Origin: Adenanthera pavonina
Lineage: Eukaryota; Streptophyta; Magnoliopsida; Fabales; Fabaceae
Length of the DNA: 64,000 bases
Assembly: GCA_026686845.1 (NCBI GenBank)
Contig: JAIVEN010000016.1
Span: 7,643,501 to 7,707,500 of the forward strand
Reading direction: 5' to 3'
How positions within the stretch are numbered: the first letter of the stretch is position 1; every line of letters begins with the position of its first letter. The notes beneath the pieces are model-generated. The model made no database searches, was not told where the DNA came from, and was given only the letters and a program-made list of their open reading frames with translations. Both the position numbers and the translations under genes were made by a program. Shown here one piece after another: positions 36,131 to 49,605 of this stretch.

Positions 36131-37149
36131 TTTTTAATTTATTCGCGTCGTGCTGTTCGAAACTGCCAATTTTCGAGTATCCTGCTACCACCTTCTGGGT
36201 GGCCATTTTTATATAATATACAAATTTACTTTACCGATGGCTTGACCATCTCTTTGTCCAGTTAGAAATTGTAGGTAAGCTTAATATAAGCAACTTTATA
36301 GCTAACTTACTGAAATAAAAAAATTTGTTAAAATATTAAAATTATTTTAAAATTAATATTATTTTTATTTTTATTCTTAATAAATATATCATAAATTTAA
36401 ATAATTTACCTTTCCTTCTACTTATATTAAAAGTATAGATATTTTAAAAATAAAATAATTAATATTTCAAAAATTATAGAGGATAATATATATATACATA
36501 TATATATATATTTAAAATTATAAAAAAATTTAGAATGTGATAGGATAGAGGGAGTATACACCAACCAAACATTAAAACTGTGGCAAAAAAAAAACCAAAA
36601 AAACAACTTTCATAATTAAGTATAGACACCTTCCCAATTAAGACATCGTTTACATTATAGTTAAGGAAGAGAATGAGTATTTGAAGGCACAAAAAATGGA
36701 GGCCCGATTGATTTTAACAACCAAACATGCTCACGACATTATGTTTCTTTTAGTTATTTATTGCTTGGAGTTTAGTATGTCCGTTTTTTGTTTATTGTTT
36801 TCAGTTACAGCTGAAAAATCATTATCACTTTTTTAATGGAAGACATGCGTTACAACCTAAAAACATATTTTGTTTGAAAAGTAATAAGATAGAATATAAA
36901 GGTGATCCTTGAGTAAAGAAGATCATGGGATCAAATCTAACAGATGATGATAAGTTGTTATTTTGAATATATGAGTGAGTTAGGTTGGTGTGCATTGGTA
37001 ATTATCTGAAAAAAAAAAAAAGGCAAGTTCAGATAAGAAACTGTATTTTTGAAATAGTATTTTACTGGGTATTATGTCATTTAATATGTATTTGCTGTAC
37101 TTTTGTTTACTTTTTTTTTTATTATACTACAAACAAAGTTTAAGGCATA
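36131..37149. other. AT-rich intergenic spacer
   Basis: No gene is seen. GATAGAGGGAGTA at 36543-36555 looks like the right end of another Stowaway-type element, but I cannot find its left end, so I do not call an element. Confidence 0.45.
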
Positions 37150-37775
37150 GTTATCAAAATCGGACTGGACAGGCTGGTTTGACTAGCCGGACCGGGAATC
37201 AGTACCTAATCCAATCGGGGTATACTACAGAATCAGTACTGTTTAAAACCGGTGAGAACCAGCTAAGAACCGGTGAAACCAGCCTTGAACCGGTAAAACC
37301 GGTTTGAACTAGTTCTGTATTTTTTTTTTCAAATTTTTTTTAGTTTTTAAGATAAAATAGCATCATTTTTAGTATAAAATATGTTTTTTTTATATATTAT
37401 AATGTTATATAAGTATTATTATGATATATAACTATTAAAAATTATATATTTACTTAATAAATAATAAATAATAGGTTATTAATTTATTATTTTGAACTCA
37501 AAATATGATTATAGATTAATATTAACTTATTTAAATTAAAATATTGAATTATGAAACTTATTAATAATTTATTTGTGGTGAATGATAGATTAATAATTCA
37601 ATATTATTTAGCTTTAGACTTTAATTAAGGTATAAAATTTGTTTAAATTTATACTATTTGTTTTAAATATATTATTTTAATCACTATCGATCCGACCCCG
37701 ATTCGACCTCAGTGGAACAATTGAATATTGAATCAATGCCTTATCCGGTTTAATGTCCGATCTGATTTTGACAAC
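37150..37775. mobile_element. MITE, uninterrupted relative of the 2.7-kb copy
   Basis: The left end GTTATCAAAATCGGACTGGA is the approximate inverse of the right end (GTCCGATCTGATTTTGACAAC), giving about 20-bp TIRs. The left subterminal part has several ACCGGT/AACCGG words. The interior is AT-rich and shares order and sequence with 2806-2915 plus 3500-3837. The ORF 37074-37307 crosses the end and is not a gene. Confidence 0.7.
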
Positions 37776-40700
37776 ATTGGTTTATGGAAAGAACAATAAG
37801 ACCATAAAAAAAAAGGACAAGATAAAACCTAGGTACATGTGTTATTAAGACTCCCTAATTTATCGTTTAATATTCACATGTATTATAATTTTTTATCTTA
37901 ATTAATTTATACTTATGTTATGTGTATATTAAAAAATGTATTTTTATATTTTATTTTCACGTACATGGCAGGGGGCCCCGTTATTCATACTTGTGAGGCT
38001 TCCTTGACCTTGGCCTGCTTGTCATGGCTAAGCCCGCATTCATTTCTTTCTTCAAACATGAGGCGTTTCATCAAGAAGCCACGGAATTGAAGTCGGCATT
38101 GCTCCCGTGTGTCCACTTCCGAAGCTGAAACCGTTTATGACATCAGGTAATACGCTTTGCGATCAGCGTCGGAATGGTTCTTCCATCCGCCAGACGTTCT
38201 TGAAGAAGGCCCAAGCGGAGAAAACTACGAAGGAAAAGACCTTTGACGTCTTGGATTTTTCCCCCAGTTTATCTGACTGCAGAGGGAGACGAGGAGAAGA
38301 ATGCTCGCGTTGAAGCTTATCAGACTTAAGTGAGCTTTGGCAGTTCTTTCAGAAATTACATTGAGTAAATTGCTCCATAAATATTTTATAACGTAGAAAA
38401 ACACCTTTGCCTGATCTAAAATGAGAATTTCAACGTCTGGTTTTCCCTGGCGTTACACTTTCACAAAGCTTATTTCTTATTCAAAAGTTTCCTTTTAGTT
38501 TACTTTTTTTTTAATTTTTTTTTATTTTAGTTAAGTTTAGGACTTTGTTACATTTTAAAGTTAATGAAAGCCTTAATTTTGGATGGGGTTTGTCTTTAAG
38601 ATTATGGTTATTGATCATCTGAAAATTGGGTTTTATCATGTTTGTCTGGGGTAAATAACTGCAATTGGGTGTGGATACAGATATACAACTTTTCCAATGG
38701 GAGGCATTTACTTTTGAGGATGGGTTACATGAATATTCATCTCATCCTTTTATCAGTTACCATTTCCCTGGTGCTGCTCTTTTCTAGAATCTGGTCTGGA
38801 GATTTTGAGAAGACATGAATTGAAAGACTGCAAGGTATCTAGAGTGAGGCAGTTTTGGACTTCTGGCTTCTTAACAAGGGCTATGTTGCTTGACTATAGT
38901 CAATGGATTTTTTTCGACATATGACAAAAAATTGTGAACTTTTGTGGGTGTGTGGAATGTGGCCCGCTGGATTAATCACTTGAAAATCCTTTGGGCTGTT
39001 TATTGACTTATCAACCAAACCAAAGAACAATTACCTGTGAGATCTTAAAGTCACCGTTCTGTGGTTTTGGCTTTAGTAAAGTTGAATTCAACCTTTTCTA
39101 GCTAATCTTTTCTTCTTATTTTTAAATATTTTCTGTAAAGCTCAAACAGGAGTTGGTGTTTCTATTTTGCATATACTTGGATTGATGCCTTTAGCATTTC
39201 AATCTAAGCTGATGTTTTTACTTTCTAATCACTTTGTCGTATCTTTTTTTGTGGCAATAGCAAATCTCCAAATAGACGTAGTGGCATATAGTAAAGTTTT
39301 CCTTCTATGTGATCTGTTTAAGTGCTTGATATATATTTCATTTTGTCTATCTAAAAATTAAAATCAAATTAATGACTCTGTTTTAATTTATTATAAGTGT
39401 TAAGGTCTGTTTGGTTTATCTTTTACTTGATTTACTAAAAAATAAATCAAACCGTACTTTCCAACCATCATTTTTTTTCTTTTTTATTCAAATAGATTTA
39501 TAGTAAATTTTTTTATTTTTATTCAAATCTTATTTTTATAAACTGTGATTATTTTAACAGACATTTTATAAAAATGTAATCCAAATGAACACTTAGTTCT
39601 CTTAAGATCCTTAGAAGTTCCAAAGATGAAATCCAGGTACATGATTTGTTGATCACATAGCTTATCATGTGACCATCTGTTATAAACACTGGCCTACATG
39701 GAATTTAAGGGTCTACATACGAAGAAATGGGCGCTTTTCTTGTTTAGTGGTGGAATATATACTATTCTCGTGGTATGATATTCTTATGGTTTGAAAGAGC
39801 GAAAGACCAAAAAATTCCCCAATGGTACTTGGATTCTGCTACTGGATATCATATAACTACAGTAACTAACAGCTGTCATATCTTATCAAGATAAACCTAT
39901 TATCCTGCATTCTTTTCATGCTGTTTTACAGGGTTATGTTTGTCTTTAGTGCAGCAGTATAGTAAATGTGGTTTTTTTTAGGCATCAAACCATCCGGTAT
40001 ATCCGAAAATCATATTGGGCTCTGACTAATTTGGTTGATTTGGGTAAAATCACAAGGGTAATGTTCTCCCAACAAGTATTAATTTAAAAGAGTTGCATCC
40101 CTAGAGCTTGAACATGAGACTATAATGATAGAGTTCATGGAGCAGGTCATTCTAGGTGGCAAGCATGCCCACTGGACTAATGATTCAGAACTATCTGGGA
40201 CTAGTAGGACTCAGAAATTGCTGGATACTACATATATTTGGAATAATTTTCTTTGTGATGGATTATTTGTTTCATTGGGTTCAAGTGAACAGGAAGCTTA
40301 GCAGGCTGCTGATAGTTCTTTTTCTATTACTTAACATCTCTGTAAATGTTTGAAGGGAACTGAATTGCTTCAATGAGTAGATAATGGGTAAATTGAGTAA
40401 TCCATCAAGCTTTTTTCAGTATTGATTCCAAAATTTTTCAGAGCATCTATATAAGAGTTTGCAGCATTTAATTTCCTGGAATAAACTTAACAGTTTTCTG
40501 ATTCAATAACTGTATCTGATTTGTCCAGTCACAGTGATCTACGTGTCTTACACTGCTTACTACTACATCACGGATTGTTCTTGATTGATCTCCACCTGCA
40601 AGTGTCTGTTATGCCAGTTTTTCCCAGTTATTGAAGTATATCTATCTGCATAGGTATTGGGAGTTGGTCATGCAGCCTTAGTTGGTCTGTAGTTCTATGC

Positions 40701-41400
40701 AAGTTTAGAGTGTTATTTAAGGGGTCTCTAGGAATCATTAGCAAGAAAAAAACGGAAGGTTTTTACATTTAATTTCTACTCTTAGTAGAAACTCTAAATG
40801 TGTGTTAGATTTTGCTGTGATGTGAAAGTAATCTTGGTTGTTAACCAAACAATAATAGAAATCCTGTTCAACTAGTGGGGTTCTCCAGTCTTTGATGCAA
40901 CAAGAAAGTTCAGAACTTTTTTTTTTTTATGAGTACGTTCATCTTTTTGTTTATCTAACACTCCACGAATTGAATCTATCGGAGTTAAACTTAAAAACGG
41001 AAAATTTAATATGAAACCCATTAAAGAGATCTAAGAAAATGTTACGAGAGACAAAGCATCACTATCAGTTGATGCTAATTCTCTAGTCTATTCGTCCATC
41101 GCAATTTTTCAATTCAGATTTCAGAACAACTTGCCATTTTCCCAAATGCTTCATCAGAATGCAAAATCTAATGAAAAGGACGAAGGCAAGTGAAATGGCT
41201 GTGCCTGTGATGCAAAAGAATGGTGGAGCTTTGAACTGTATTAGTAATTTCATCTGCCTATTCTTTCCCCAATTGCGTGCTAGTTGCCAGGACCACCTCC
41301 GTTATTATTGTTCTTCCTGTCATTTTCCAATATGTATATATTTTTTTAAATTCAGGATCCAATTCCACAATCATGGATAAGCTAGCTTGTGGTTACACAG
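37776..41400 (+). other. Gene-like stretch without a convincing ORF
   Basis: A GC-richer island at 37970-38320 resembles a first exon, with short ORFs on the + strand (38017-38133 by my reading, and 38107-38313). It is followed by about 3 kb of unique sequence with intron-like texture. At 40145-40290 an open frame reads ILGGKHAHWTNDSELSGTSR and on to a TAG, preceded by a possible acceptor (GGAGCAG|GTCATT). None of these joins into a protein I recognise. It may be a long non-coding RNA gene or a decayed gene. A small MITE lies at 39401-39594. Confidence 0.35.
39401..39594. mobile_element. Small MITE
   Basis: The left end TAAGGTCTGTTTGGTTTA is matched by the inverse of the right end, TAAGTGTTCATTTGGATTA. 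About 194 bp, AT-rich, non-coding; ends resemble those at 7521-7697. Confidence 0.55.
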
Positions 41401-42548
41401 GAGATCTATCACTTTGAAATACCGCAAAAAAAGTACAGAGAGATTTTAAAGATGGTGACTGGCCTCTTGACTATCACTTATCAATTTAATCCAAATATAA
41501 TGTGATTTTTTAAGTTAAATAAGTTGTCAACTCAGATTGGCTTGGGTTATAAGAATTTTCATTCGTTGAGTAAATGATTTGTAAATCGATTCTCATTATT
41601 TGAGTATGAAACAAACCTAGTTGGTAAAAGTTTGTTGTTTTGTCCTTTGTATTATGAGGCGCTAATCCCTATTATGGGTAAGAAATACTCTGATCACATA
41701 AAAAAGTTTAAATAAATTAACTTGTGATTTTTTATAGTTAAAGATTAATCCTTGATGAGGTTAATGGAAGAAGGAGCAAACAAATACTCACTTCATTTTA
41801 TTATATTTATCTTTTTAACATTTTTCATACATATCAATAAAATTATTAAAGGACTTAAATTAGAGTGAAATTTAATATTATGTTATCAAAATATTTTTAA
41901 ATTAAATATTAAAATAAAATTTATATTCCACTTATCATTATTTTCAATGAAAAATAAAAAAATAAAGAGAATAATTAATATTTTATTAATAATGTAAAAT
42001 AATAGATAAATTAAAACATCTTAAATTTTTGAGAATTAATTAATTTATTAAGCAAACACTTATTATGAAGTTTCTTTTTTCCTCCCAACATGGTAAGTAA
42101 TTAATTGAAGAAAGCGATGATCCTTCATCATCCTCTTGACTTTGGAGTAGATTTCTTTCCTGTGTATTTATTGGGAGCGGGAAGCAAAGCATTAAACATA
42201 GCCTTGTCATTTCTGCAGATCTTGCTTTCTTTTTGGCTTTTCTTTTATCCTTTCCTTTGCATCCTCTCTTCTCGCTTTCGCAGTGCAATAACTGCCTGAC
42301 AAGGCCAGAAAATACTGAGAAACCCACATAACTAGAAAAATAAAAATAAAAATAAAAATAAAATAAACCCAAAGCAACTTAATACCAGCTTATATGATTT
42401 TCTTATGATGTCTATATATGTTATTACATTCAATTAAAATTATATAGCGTGCATAGCAAGGATGGATTTTAGATTACACTATTAAGGGACAGTACTAATG
42501 CAAAAAATTAGCATACTCATTTACACTAAAATGTTATATTAAAAAGTT

Positions 42549-42550
<2 letters not shown>

Positions 42551-42611
<61 letters not shown>
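42551..42611. repeat. (CA)n microsatellite, about 30 units
   Basis: An uninterrupted CA run of about 60 bp followed by GTATATATGTGTGT. It is the longest perfect microsatellite in the window. Confidence 0.95.
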
Positions 42612-42613
<2 letters not shown>

Positions 42614-45563
42614 ATATATGTGTGTTTTTTTTAGTTATAAGGTATTTTATATTAATTATACACATATTAAGAAAATCATTTTTCACCTTAAATTAATGCA
42701 AAAAATATCAATATTTTTATTTTATCCTTATTAAATATCTCATTTTATTTTCATTATAGAGTTATAAATGAGAAGTAAGGAAGAATTAAAAATATAGGTA
42801 AAATGGTAAAAAAAATATCCAATGTCCTATATTTTGAAACAGAAACTTATTATACAAATAGCATATAATACGAACCAAAGGGAGTAGATATTAAGCATAA
42901 TAATCTTTCATTTTGATATTATAAAATTTATTAATAATTGATTATGCGTAAACATTTTTACCAATTTCTCTTCTAAGCATGCTATTTACAAGAAAACCAG
43001 CTTTTATATTATTAGTTTTTTAATAATATTTACAGTTGAAAGTGACCTCTTCTCTCACTAATAAACAAAAGAAACAATATTCAAAATAATGAATACAAAA
43101 TTTCCTTTTTGAAAAAAACTTTTTCCAACTGAAAAACTATTGACATGCTTATTAAAATTAAAATACTTATAACCATCAATCTAAAGGTGTTATATTTATA
43201 TTTAGAAATGCAACTTTTTTGGTTTAGATTATTACTCTTAAAAAATTTTAAAAAACCACTAATTTTCTCTTCGGACCAACAAAAAACCACTTATTTCAAA
43301 ACAAATAATTACATATAAAGATTTTTTTAAAATTCTCAAAGTAAAGAAGGGGAGCAGAAGGGTAAGGGGTAATACCCCCAATACACATACAAAAGAGTGT
43401 GTGTGTGTGTGTATACATCCATCCTTTGATCATCTGTATATAGGAACCGACAATGAGAATTATGTCTACTCATCACTCTCTCTCCCCAATTATTTAACCA
43501 TAGCCGCTTTATATGACATATACACACACCTTTATGGAACGGGTCATCATGTTGCCAGACAGCTGAGATCTTACCCAAGTGATGATGGTGATGGCATCCA
43601 TCTCTGCTCGTCTTGCTGTGCTCTTATAATATATTGGCGTTTTCAGGTAAATATTTACAGAAAAATGGCTTCATATAATGACCCTACGTGCAGTACTCCA
43701 TATGAATGAAATTCACGGTTTTATAGTTAGCTGTTCGATTCCTTGGTTTTCAACCTACGTCAAGATCATCGTACCTTCCCTTAGCTGGAATTCAATTAAA
43801 GCTCAAGACCGTCCTATTCTAATAGCCTGAAAAACCAAAACATTATGGAGAAACTTTGTTAATGTGATAGTTGCTGGGCTGGGTCTAGAGCTTCCAAACT
43901 AGTTCAAGTCAGAAGGCAATAGTTGGTTGGAGAGAAGGCAGAATTGTCTGAGACTTGAGGCTTTAAACTATTTTGTGTCATGTTATCCATTATATATATT
44001 GAGGGAGACAAGAAATCATATCCTTTCAAAACCCCCATCTCGTTAAGTTCACCACTGAGCCTTTTCTGCAATATATAACTCAGCTTGCAGATGCAAAACA
44101 TAATGGCCAACAGAGAACTGTACGTCAAATTTATCATAATTTTCTGGTTCCATTAAAAGAAAACAGAAAATGAGCAGTACCAGTTTACAGTTACACTTAC
44201 AGCTGGGAAGGATTCTTTATGCTAACAAATTGTGAATCTATATATATACATATTTTCAATTTCTTTTGCAAGCATATGACTGTATATATATTAAAGCCCT
44301 AACTTGGGTGCAAAAGTGAACCGCATCACCTTGACTATTGTTGGAAGGATTATAGAATTCATAAGGGTTTCAAATTGAATCCGTTTAGGGTTAACGTAGA
44401 AACTGTATATAAAGTTATATAGATAGGCTCAGAGGGGCGTTCAGCTTTTGACCAGTATAACTGCAGCAGCCGCAGTAATGCAGTGTGCTGAACATCTCAA
44501 TTATTTTGGTGAAGATTCCAATTTTCTAGATAGGTGTTTAGGGTATAAAAAAGCTGCTGCCTCTCCCTAATTCTCTCATTGGCACACAGTACTGTAGCAG
44601 CATTTAAGGTTTTCTCCGTCTTGAAACTAATTCACTGTTTAGGGATTAATTAATACAGTTATTTAGCAAGTGATTAAGGATGAGAACTTGGCCAAACAGT
44701 ATGATCCATATATGCGTATGCAGGCTGGCTCATCAATGAATTAGTGTCATAATGTCATACGATTGAACTTTGATTGTTTTTTAATCTATAATTAACTCAA
44801 TTGGTTTGGCATTATGCTCAAGAGTGATATGGTAGAAACAATGCTTATTTAAGAAAGATCCATGAAGTATAGACTAGAAGATTAATTCTTCAGGTATCAC
44901 AACTTTATGCTCAAGCACTTATGATCCCATTTTCATCCTTATGTAATTTCCAGTCCAAATTCTCATATTAATTAGAAGAATAAATAAACATGATTTGTGT
45001 GCTTTTTCCTAGCTTAATTAATTTGATATCTACGAAGTCTAAAATAAAGATCAGACTCTCTTAATGAAGAGAGCAGTTGCCATATTTGGTAAGTTATAGC
45101 GAACCTAATCTAATACTACGGCATAAAAATTCACGTTACTTTAGATTATGTAGGCGTAAATGCTACGCCAGAAAAAAGTTCATAGATGAAAGTAAACTTT
45201 CAACAAGTCAATAAAACAATCAATCTAGTGGTTATCAAGCAGCTGATTTTCAAAGAAATATAAAATGTACAGAATTAGATATGATAAACCAAATCTTAAT
45301 GGGGAAAGAACGGAATTAAAGTGATAGTATTATATAGATAGAGAGAGTCCAAATTGTGCCGTGCAAATCTCACTGCCATCTGCGAGTGGTCCTGCTTCTA
45401 CAAGTTAAGTGGATGCTATAAAGAACCTAAGTTGGTCCCTCATCTGTAAGTATAGCGCAGCTACCTATATATCTATCATCTAATCCAACTCATGTGACTC
45501 CCTTTGCATACACCACAACTTTTGGAACCCACTGATTATGACTTTTCTAGTTCAATTTCTATT

Positions 45564-45586
45564 ACACACACACACACACACACACA
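45564..45586. repeat. (AC)n microsatellite
   Basis: An uninterrupted AC run of about 11 units. Confidence 0.9.
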
Positions 45587-45758
45587 GCATGGTTCTGCAA
45601 ATCCCTCTACTGTTTATAATTTATTTGTGATCTAAATTAAAGAACACTGTTCAACTTTCATAATTTACTTCTGCTTTTAGCAAGAAGGTAAAACTGCAAA
45701 CATCTCAAACTCTACACCTAGTGGCTTATTCGAACATATAAATGTGATTCTAAAAGAA

Positions 45759-45760
<2 letters not shown>

Positions 45761-45795
<35 letters not shown>
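45761..45795. repeat. (CA)n microsatellite
   Basis: An uninterrupted CA run of about 17 units, 175 bp from the preceding one. Confidence 0.9.
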
Positions 45796-45800
<5 letters not shown>

Positions 45801-46830
45801 GCAATTGTCATAATGATAATGATGCTCTCTTCAATAATTAAGGAATGCATTCTGTAGTTATGCTGGGGGAATTTTCTGATCAAGACATCCAGTTGCATGC
45901 CCTAAAAGGAGTAAACTAAATGTATTCTAGCTTCTTTTTCCCAACACAATTTAATTAAATTATTTTGCATTTTAGACAGCAAAACATTAATTAAACCAAT
46001 GTTGATGGGTATGTACATGGTGTGACATCAATAATCCAGGCTATTGATTTTGGTTGACATGTCACTTTACAAGCAAGAGCCACATGGTCAAAAAAGTAAT
46101 TAGACGTGCAATTCTTTCCTGCACTATGTGGTGTGCATTCAAGGGTTGGAATTGCAATATGAATAGAGACCCATGTGCACCCTAAGCCAATACAGTCCTT
46201 AATTATAACCCTTATCTATTAAGTTTTTATATCTACAATATATAAAAATAGAGATATAAAAAATTTAATTATACAAATAATTAAGATCGATGTAAATTCA
46301 ATATAGAATTACACTCTTCTGTATAAATTTTTCCTAAAATCATAAATATATAAATATGGATAATCTAATTTAAAGTCCTTATATATAGTATCAAAATTTT
46401 CTTTGATCCTCTACATTAAAAAAAATGAATGTAAGGACTACATTTGGAAAAAGAAAGAGGAAAAAGAATGGATGAGCGCAATTATAAGATGTATATGCTA
46501 TATAAATATATATAGTCATATTAATTCTTTCGTGTCATTTTCTTTTCAAATGCATATATGCATGAAGGGGAGGATCCAATTTGGATAAAAGATTAGTCTC
46601 AATCCATTGAAAAATAAGTCTATATATATATATATATATCATATTTTTATGTTTATAATTGATAATGATTAACTTATATTTTATCTTTAATAGATCGGAT
46701 TTGTTTAAGGGATTTTCTCCATTCTTTTTTTCCTCGACTGTAAATTAAATTTACATAATTACATGAAACGTGGTGCTCTAATAAGATTCCAACAATTCAT
46801 TGCAGAAAAGGGCGCAAAAGTAAGCTTGGG

Positions 46831-47519
46831 GTCATATATATTAGGGAAAGGCTTTTTCTGTGTGTCTCTGCATTCTCTTCTTCATCTTCTCTTTCTTCGC
46901 CATGGCGGAAAGCTTATAACAGAATTGACAAATAGCTCCAGCTGGAATCTTCTCTCTCTCTCTCACGTAAGGTACAGTCTTGTTAACTGAATTATTAAAG
47001 TTGGCCTGTTTATTACTCTTTGCATTAAAGTGTTTTCAGTCCTGAATTGGTATAATTTCCTTGTCAGGCCATGCGATTTTGGCTTCCATTTGATTTCATA
47101 AACTATGAATTTAGTGAATTGAATTTTCTTTGCCCTAAATTGGAGCAAAAATAACTTCATGATCACCAGCCGAAGCTGTCTTACGGAATTGAGAACAAAA
47201 CTGATTTAACTGAAGAACTCTTTTTTCTTTTTCTGGTTTTAACTTTAATTTGGATCTCTATATATATTTATCATCAATCTGAACCTTCGAATGTTTTTTC
47301 ATTTCTGAAGAAGAAGTATGAAGTATGCAAGAATTTTGGTATATTTTAATTGATTACTTGTAAATCTTAATTAAAACAGTAACGAGCGTAAAAGATCATT
47401 TTTCTACCAATCTTACGAAACTTTCTTTTCAATGTTTAGAGCAGTTCGATCGACGAGGAGAGAAGTACTGTATTGGATGTTATGAAGGAGACAATGAAGA
47501 GATAATCAGAAGGTAGAAG
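46831..47519 (+). promoter_or_regulatory. TCP gene leader with probable 5'-UTR intron
   Basis: A TATA-like TCATATATATTAG near 46831 is followed by a CT-rich leader. A donor (CTCTCAC|GTAAGG, near 46967) and an acceptor (CAATGTTTAG|AGCAG, near 47440) suggest an intron in the leader. Short ATGs at 47480 and 47494 precede the main start and are soon followed by stops. Confidence 0.45.
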
Positions 47520-48515
47520 ATGAGTGAAGATTCAAGAGAAGGCTATTACAAAGCCAAACAAGAGGGAACTACTACCGTCAATATCGACAAATTCTCAAAG
47601 GCACCTTCTTCAAGACAGTGGCTAGGCTTCAGAAATCCAAGAATCGTGCGAGTTTCGAGATCCTTTGGAGGAAAAGATAGGCACAGCAAGGTTTGCACCA
47701 TAAGAGGACTAAGAGATCGAAGGATTAGGCTATCAGTACCCACAGCAGTTCAGCTATATGAACTTCAAGATAGGCTTGGACTGAGCCAACCCAGTAAGGT
47801 CATCGATTGGTTGCTTGAAGCCGCAAAGTATGACATTGACAAGCTCCCACCTCTTCCAATTCCTCATGGTTTCCCTCAATTTCATCCACAAACCCTACTT
47901 CCTCATCATCATCATGAACCAGCAATCTCCTTGCACTCTTCTCTTGAGATAGGATCTGTGTTTGAAAAAGGGAAGTGGGTCAAAGCAAGTGAAGAAGAAA
48001 ATGGAGATGGGTTTGGTGAGGTTTCATTACAGAAGCATTTTCCCTCTGGGGTTCAGTACTACAATGGCATGCCATATAATTATAACCCCTATCATTTGGA
48101 ACCGGCAAGTCTATCTTTATCCCAATTTGGAAGCCATGGAATACTGTTCCCTCCTCAGACAGAATATGCAAATACTCAAAGCAGCAGTGGCAATGGTGCG
48201 CAATTCTCATCTTGTTTTCCTGCTATAGTGCCACCACCGTCTGCTTCTAAATTACTGTTTTGCCCTTCCTCTTCTTCTGCTGCTGCTGCCACAGTTCCTT
48301 CCTTTTTTGCTCCACATCAGATTGCCACTTCAGCAGATCAAGACAGTGATGCGAGAGGACAATTCAACAACCATGTTCAGTTGTTTAGCTCGTCAAGTTC
48401 TCATGTACCTCCTAATTACCCTCACATTTCATGTCTGAAACCCCTTCGAGCACCATTTAGTTCCAAGCTTCTTGATTCGGATCATAGTCAACTACATAAG
48501 GAAAATACTCTTTAA
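47520..48515 (+). CDS. CIN-type TCP transcription factor (TCP5/13/17-like)
   Basis: A single exon of 331 residues. The TCP bHLH-like DNA-binding domain covers about residues 49-107: basic part GGKDRHSKVCTIRGLRDRR, then RLSVPTAVQLYELQDRLG, loop, and SKVIDWLLEAAK. The class II form and the flanking KAPSSRQWLGFRNPRIVRVSRSF and DKLPPLPIPHGF resemble the TCP5/13/17 group, which promotes leaf-cell differentiation and affects auxin and shade responses. The rest is Ser-, His- and Pro-rich. I see no R domain and no site resembling the miR319 target of the TCP2/3/4/10/24 group, consistent with this clade. It acts in the nucleus. Confidence 0.93.
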   Translation: MSEDSREGYYKAKQEGTTTVNIDKFSKAPSSRQWLGFRNPRIVRVSRSFGGKDRHSKVCTIRGLRDRRIRLSVPTAVQLYELQDRLGLSQPSKVIDWLLEAAKYDIDKLPPLPIPHGFPQFHPQTLLPHHHHEPAISLHSSLEIGSVFEKGKWVKASEEENGDGFGEVSLQKHFPSGVQYYNGMPYNYNPYHLEPASLSLSQFGSHGILFPPQTEYANTQSSSGNGAQFSSCFPAIVPPPSASKLLFCPSSSSAAAATVPSFFAPHQIATSADQDSDARGQFNNHVQLFSSSSSHVPPNYPHISCLKPLRAPFSSKLLDSDHSQLHKENTL

Positions 48516-49346
48516 TTCATATCACATTGTTGATTGTACGCAACTGATCAATACTTCATCATGAGAAGGATATGAACAAGAACAACAATGGGTGCACGCA
48601 TGCTTACTTAATTATTTGGATATATTCTTCAAAGCAGTTCATGAAGCATACTCAGCTGCGGAGCTATGGAGAATTAATACACCCACGTTAGTAAGTATGG
48701 CAACGCTATATATATATATTTGGGATATGTTTATGATTGAATCTTTGTGGTTTTTGGGTGCTATATATATATACTAAATGTTGGAAAAAGCATTATGGAT
48801 ATGGGTGCAATTCAGAAAAAATAAAAGCTAAAAGGACGTTTATTAGCTTATATATGCACTTATTATTTAATTTCAGCTCATTAGGATAATGTCATATATA
48901 GAGAACTTTACCAATTAAGTATGCATCTTGAGATATTCATTTTATGTGTACGTAATTTACAGTTTCGAAATGCATCAAATGGGTGAGAGGAAATAAACAT
49001 GTACAACCTTAAAAGTCGAGCTCTTGGGAGAATTACCCTAACAATTAACCATACTTCGTTAAAGAATTTAACTAGGTTTTCAAATAGCTGATAATCGTAA
49101 CCAATGAATGCACTGCGCTACATATATACCTGGAGAGACGGATCAGATGTGAGAAAAGCAAAGGATATGTACTTAGAGATATATGTATAATGGATATAGT
49201 TTTATGGATTTGCTGCTTTTGCTCAATTAATATTTATGCTTAAGAATTGTATAACTGAAAGCTCACGGCTATGTACAGAAGCAGCTCTTGAAGTTTTAAG
49301 TGTTGAGCTTGACACCAAGTAGACATATATTGCTAAGAAACATATA

Positions 49347-49605
49347 CTTCCTTCGTTCCATATTATTTGTCGTTTTAAAATTTTTTAAATCTTTTAATTT
49401 ATATATCATTTTACATTACTAATAAAATATTAATTATTCTCTTTATTTTTCATTAAAAACAATAGGAGATGAAATATGAGTCTTATTTTAACATTTAATT
49501 CAAAGATATTTTGATAAAATATTATTAAATTTCACCATAATATATGTCATTTAATAATTTTATCGGTCCATGTAAAAAAATCTTAAAATGACAAATAAAT
49601 TGAGA
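49347..49605. mobile_element. Probable Stowaway-like MITE
   Basis: The left end, after TA, reads CTTCCTTCGTTCC...TTTGTCGTTTTAAAA. The right end reads TTAAAATGACAAATAAATTGAGA before TA. The subterminal inverted match (TTTGTCGTTTTAA against TTAAAATGACAAA) is clear, but the outermost bases have diverged. Confidence 0.5.

Larger units (their letters stand above)
41401..46830. other. Large spacer with dinucleotide repeats
   Basis: No gene is supported over 5.4 kb; all ORFs are short and featureless, and the one at 45677-45898 (-) merely translates a (CA)n tract. Microsatellites at 42551-42611, 43397-43412, 45564-45586 and 45761-45795 are the main features. AACCAAAGGGAGTA at 42874-42887 may be a lone Stowaway right end. 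The last part is the upstream region of the TCP gene. Confidence 0.5.

Noticed and set aside
37074..37307. 77-codon ORF
   Set aside because: Crosses into the TIR element at 37150; its RTGE words come from the element's ACCGGTT motifs.
44450..44620. Possible microRNA precursor near CAGCAGCCGCAG
   Set aside because: No conserved plant miRNA sequence recognised and no long hairpin could be drawn by eye.
45677..45898. 73-codon ORF with a CV repeat
   Set aside because: It is only a translated (CA)n microsatellite.
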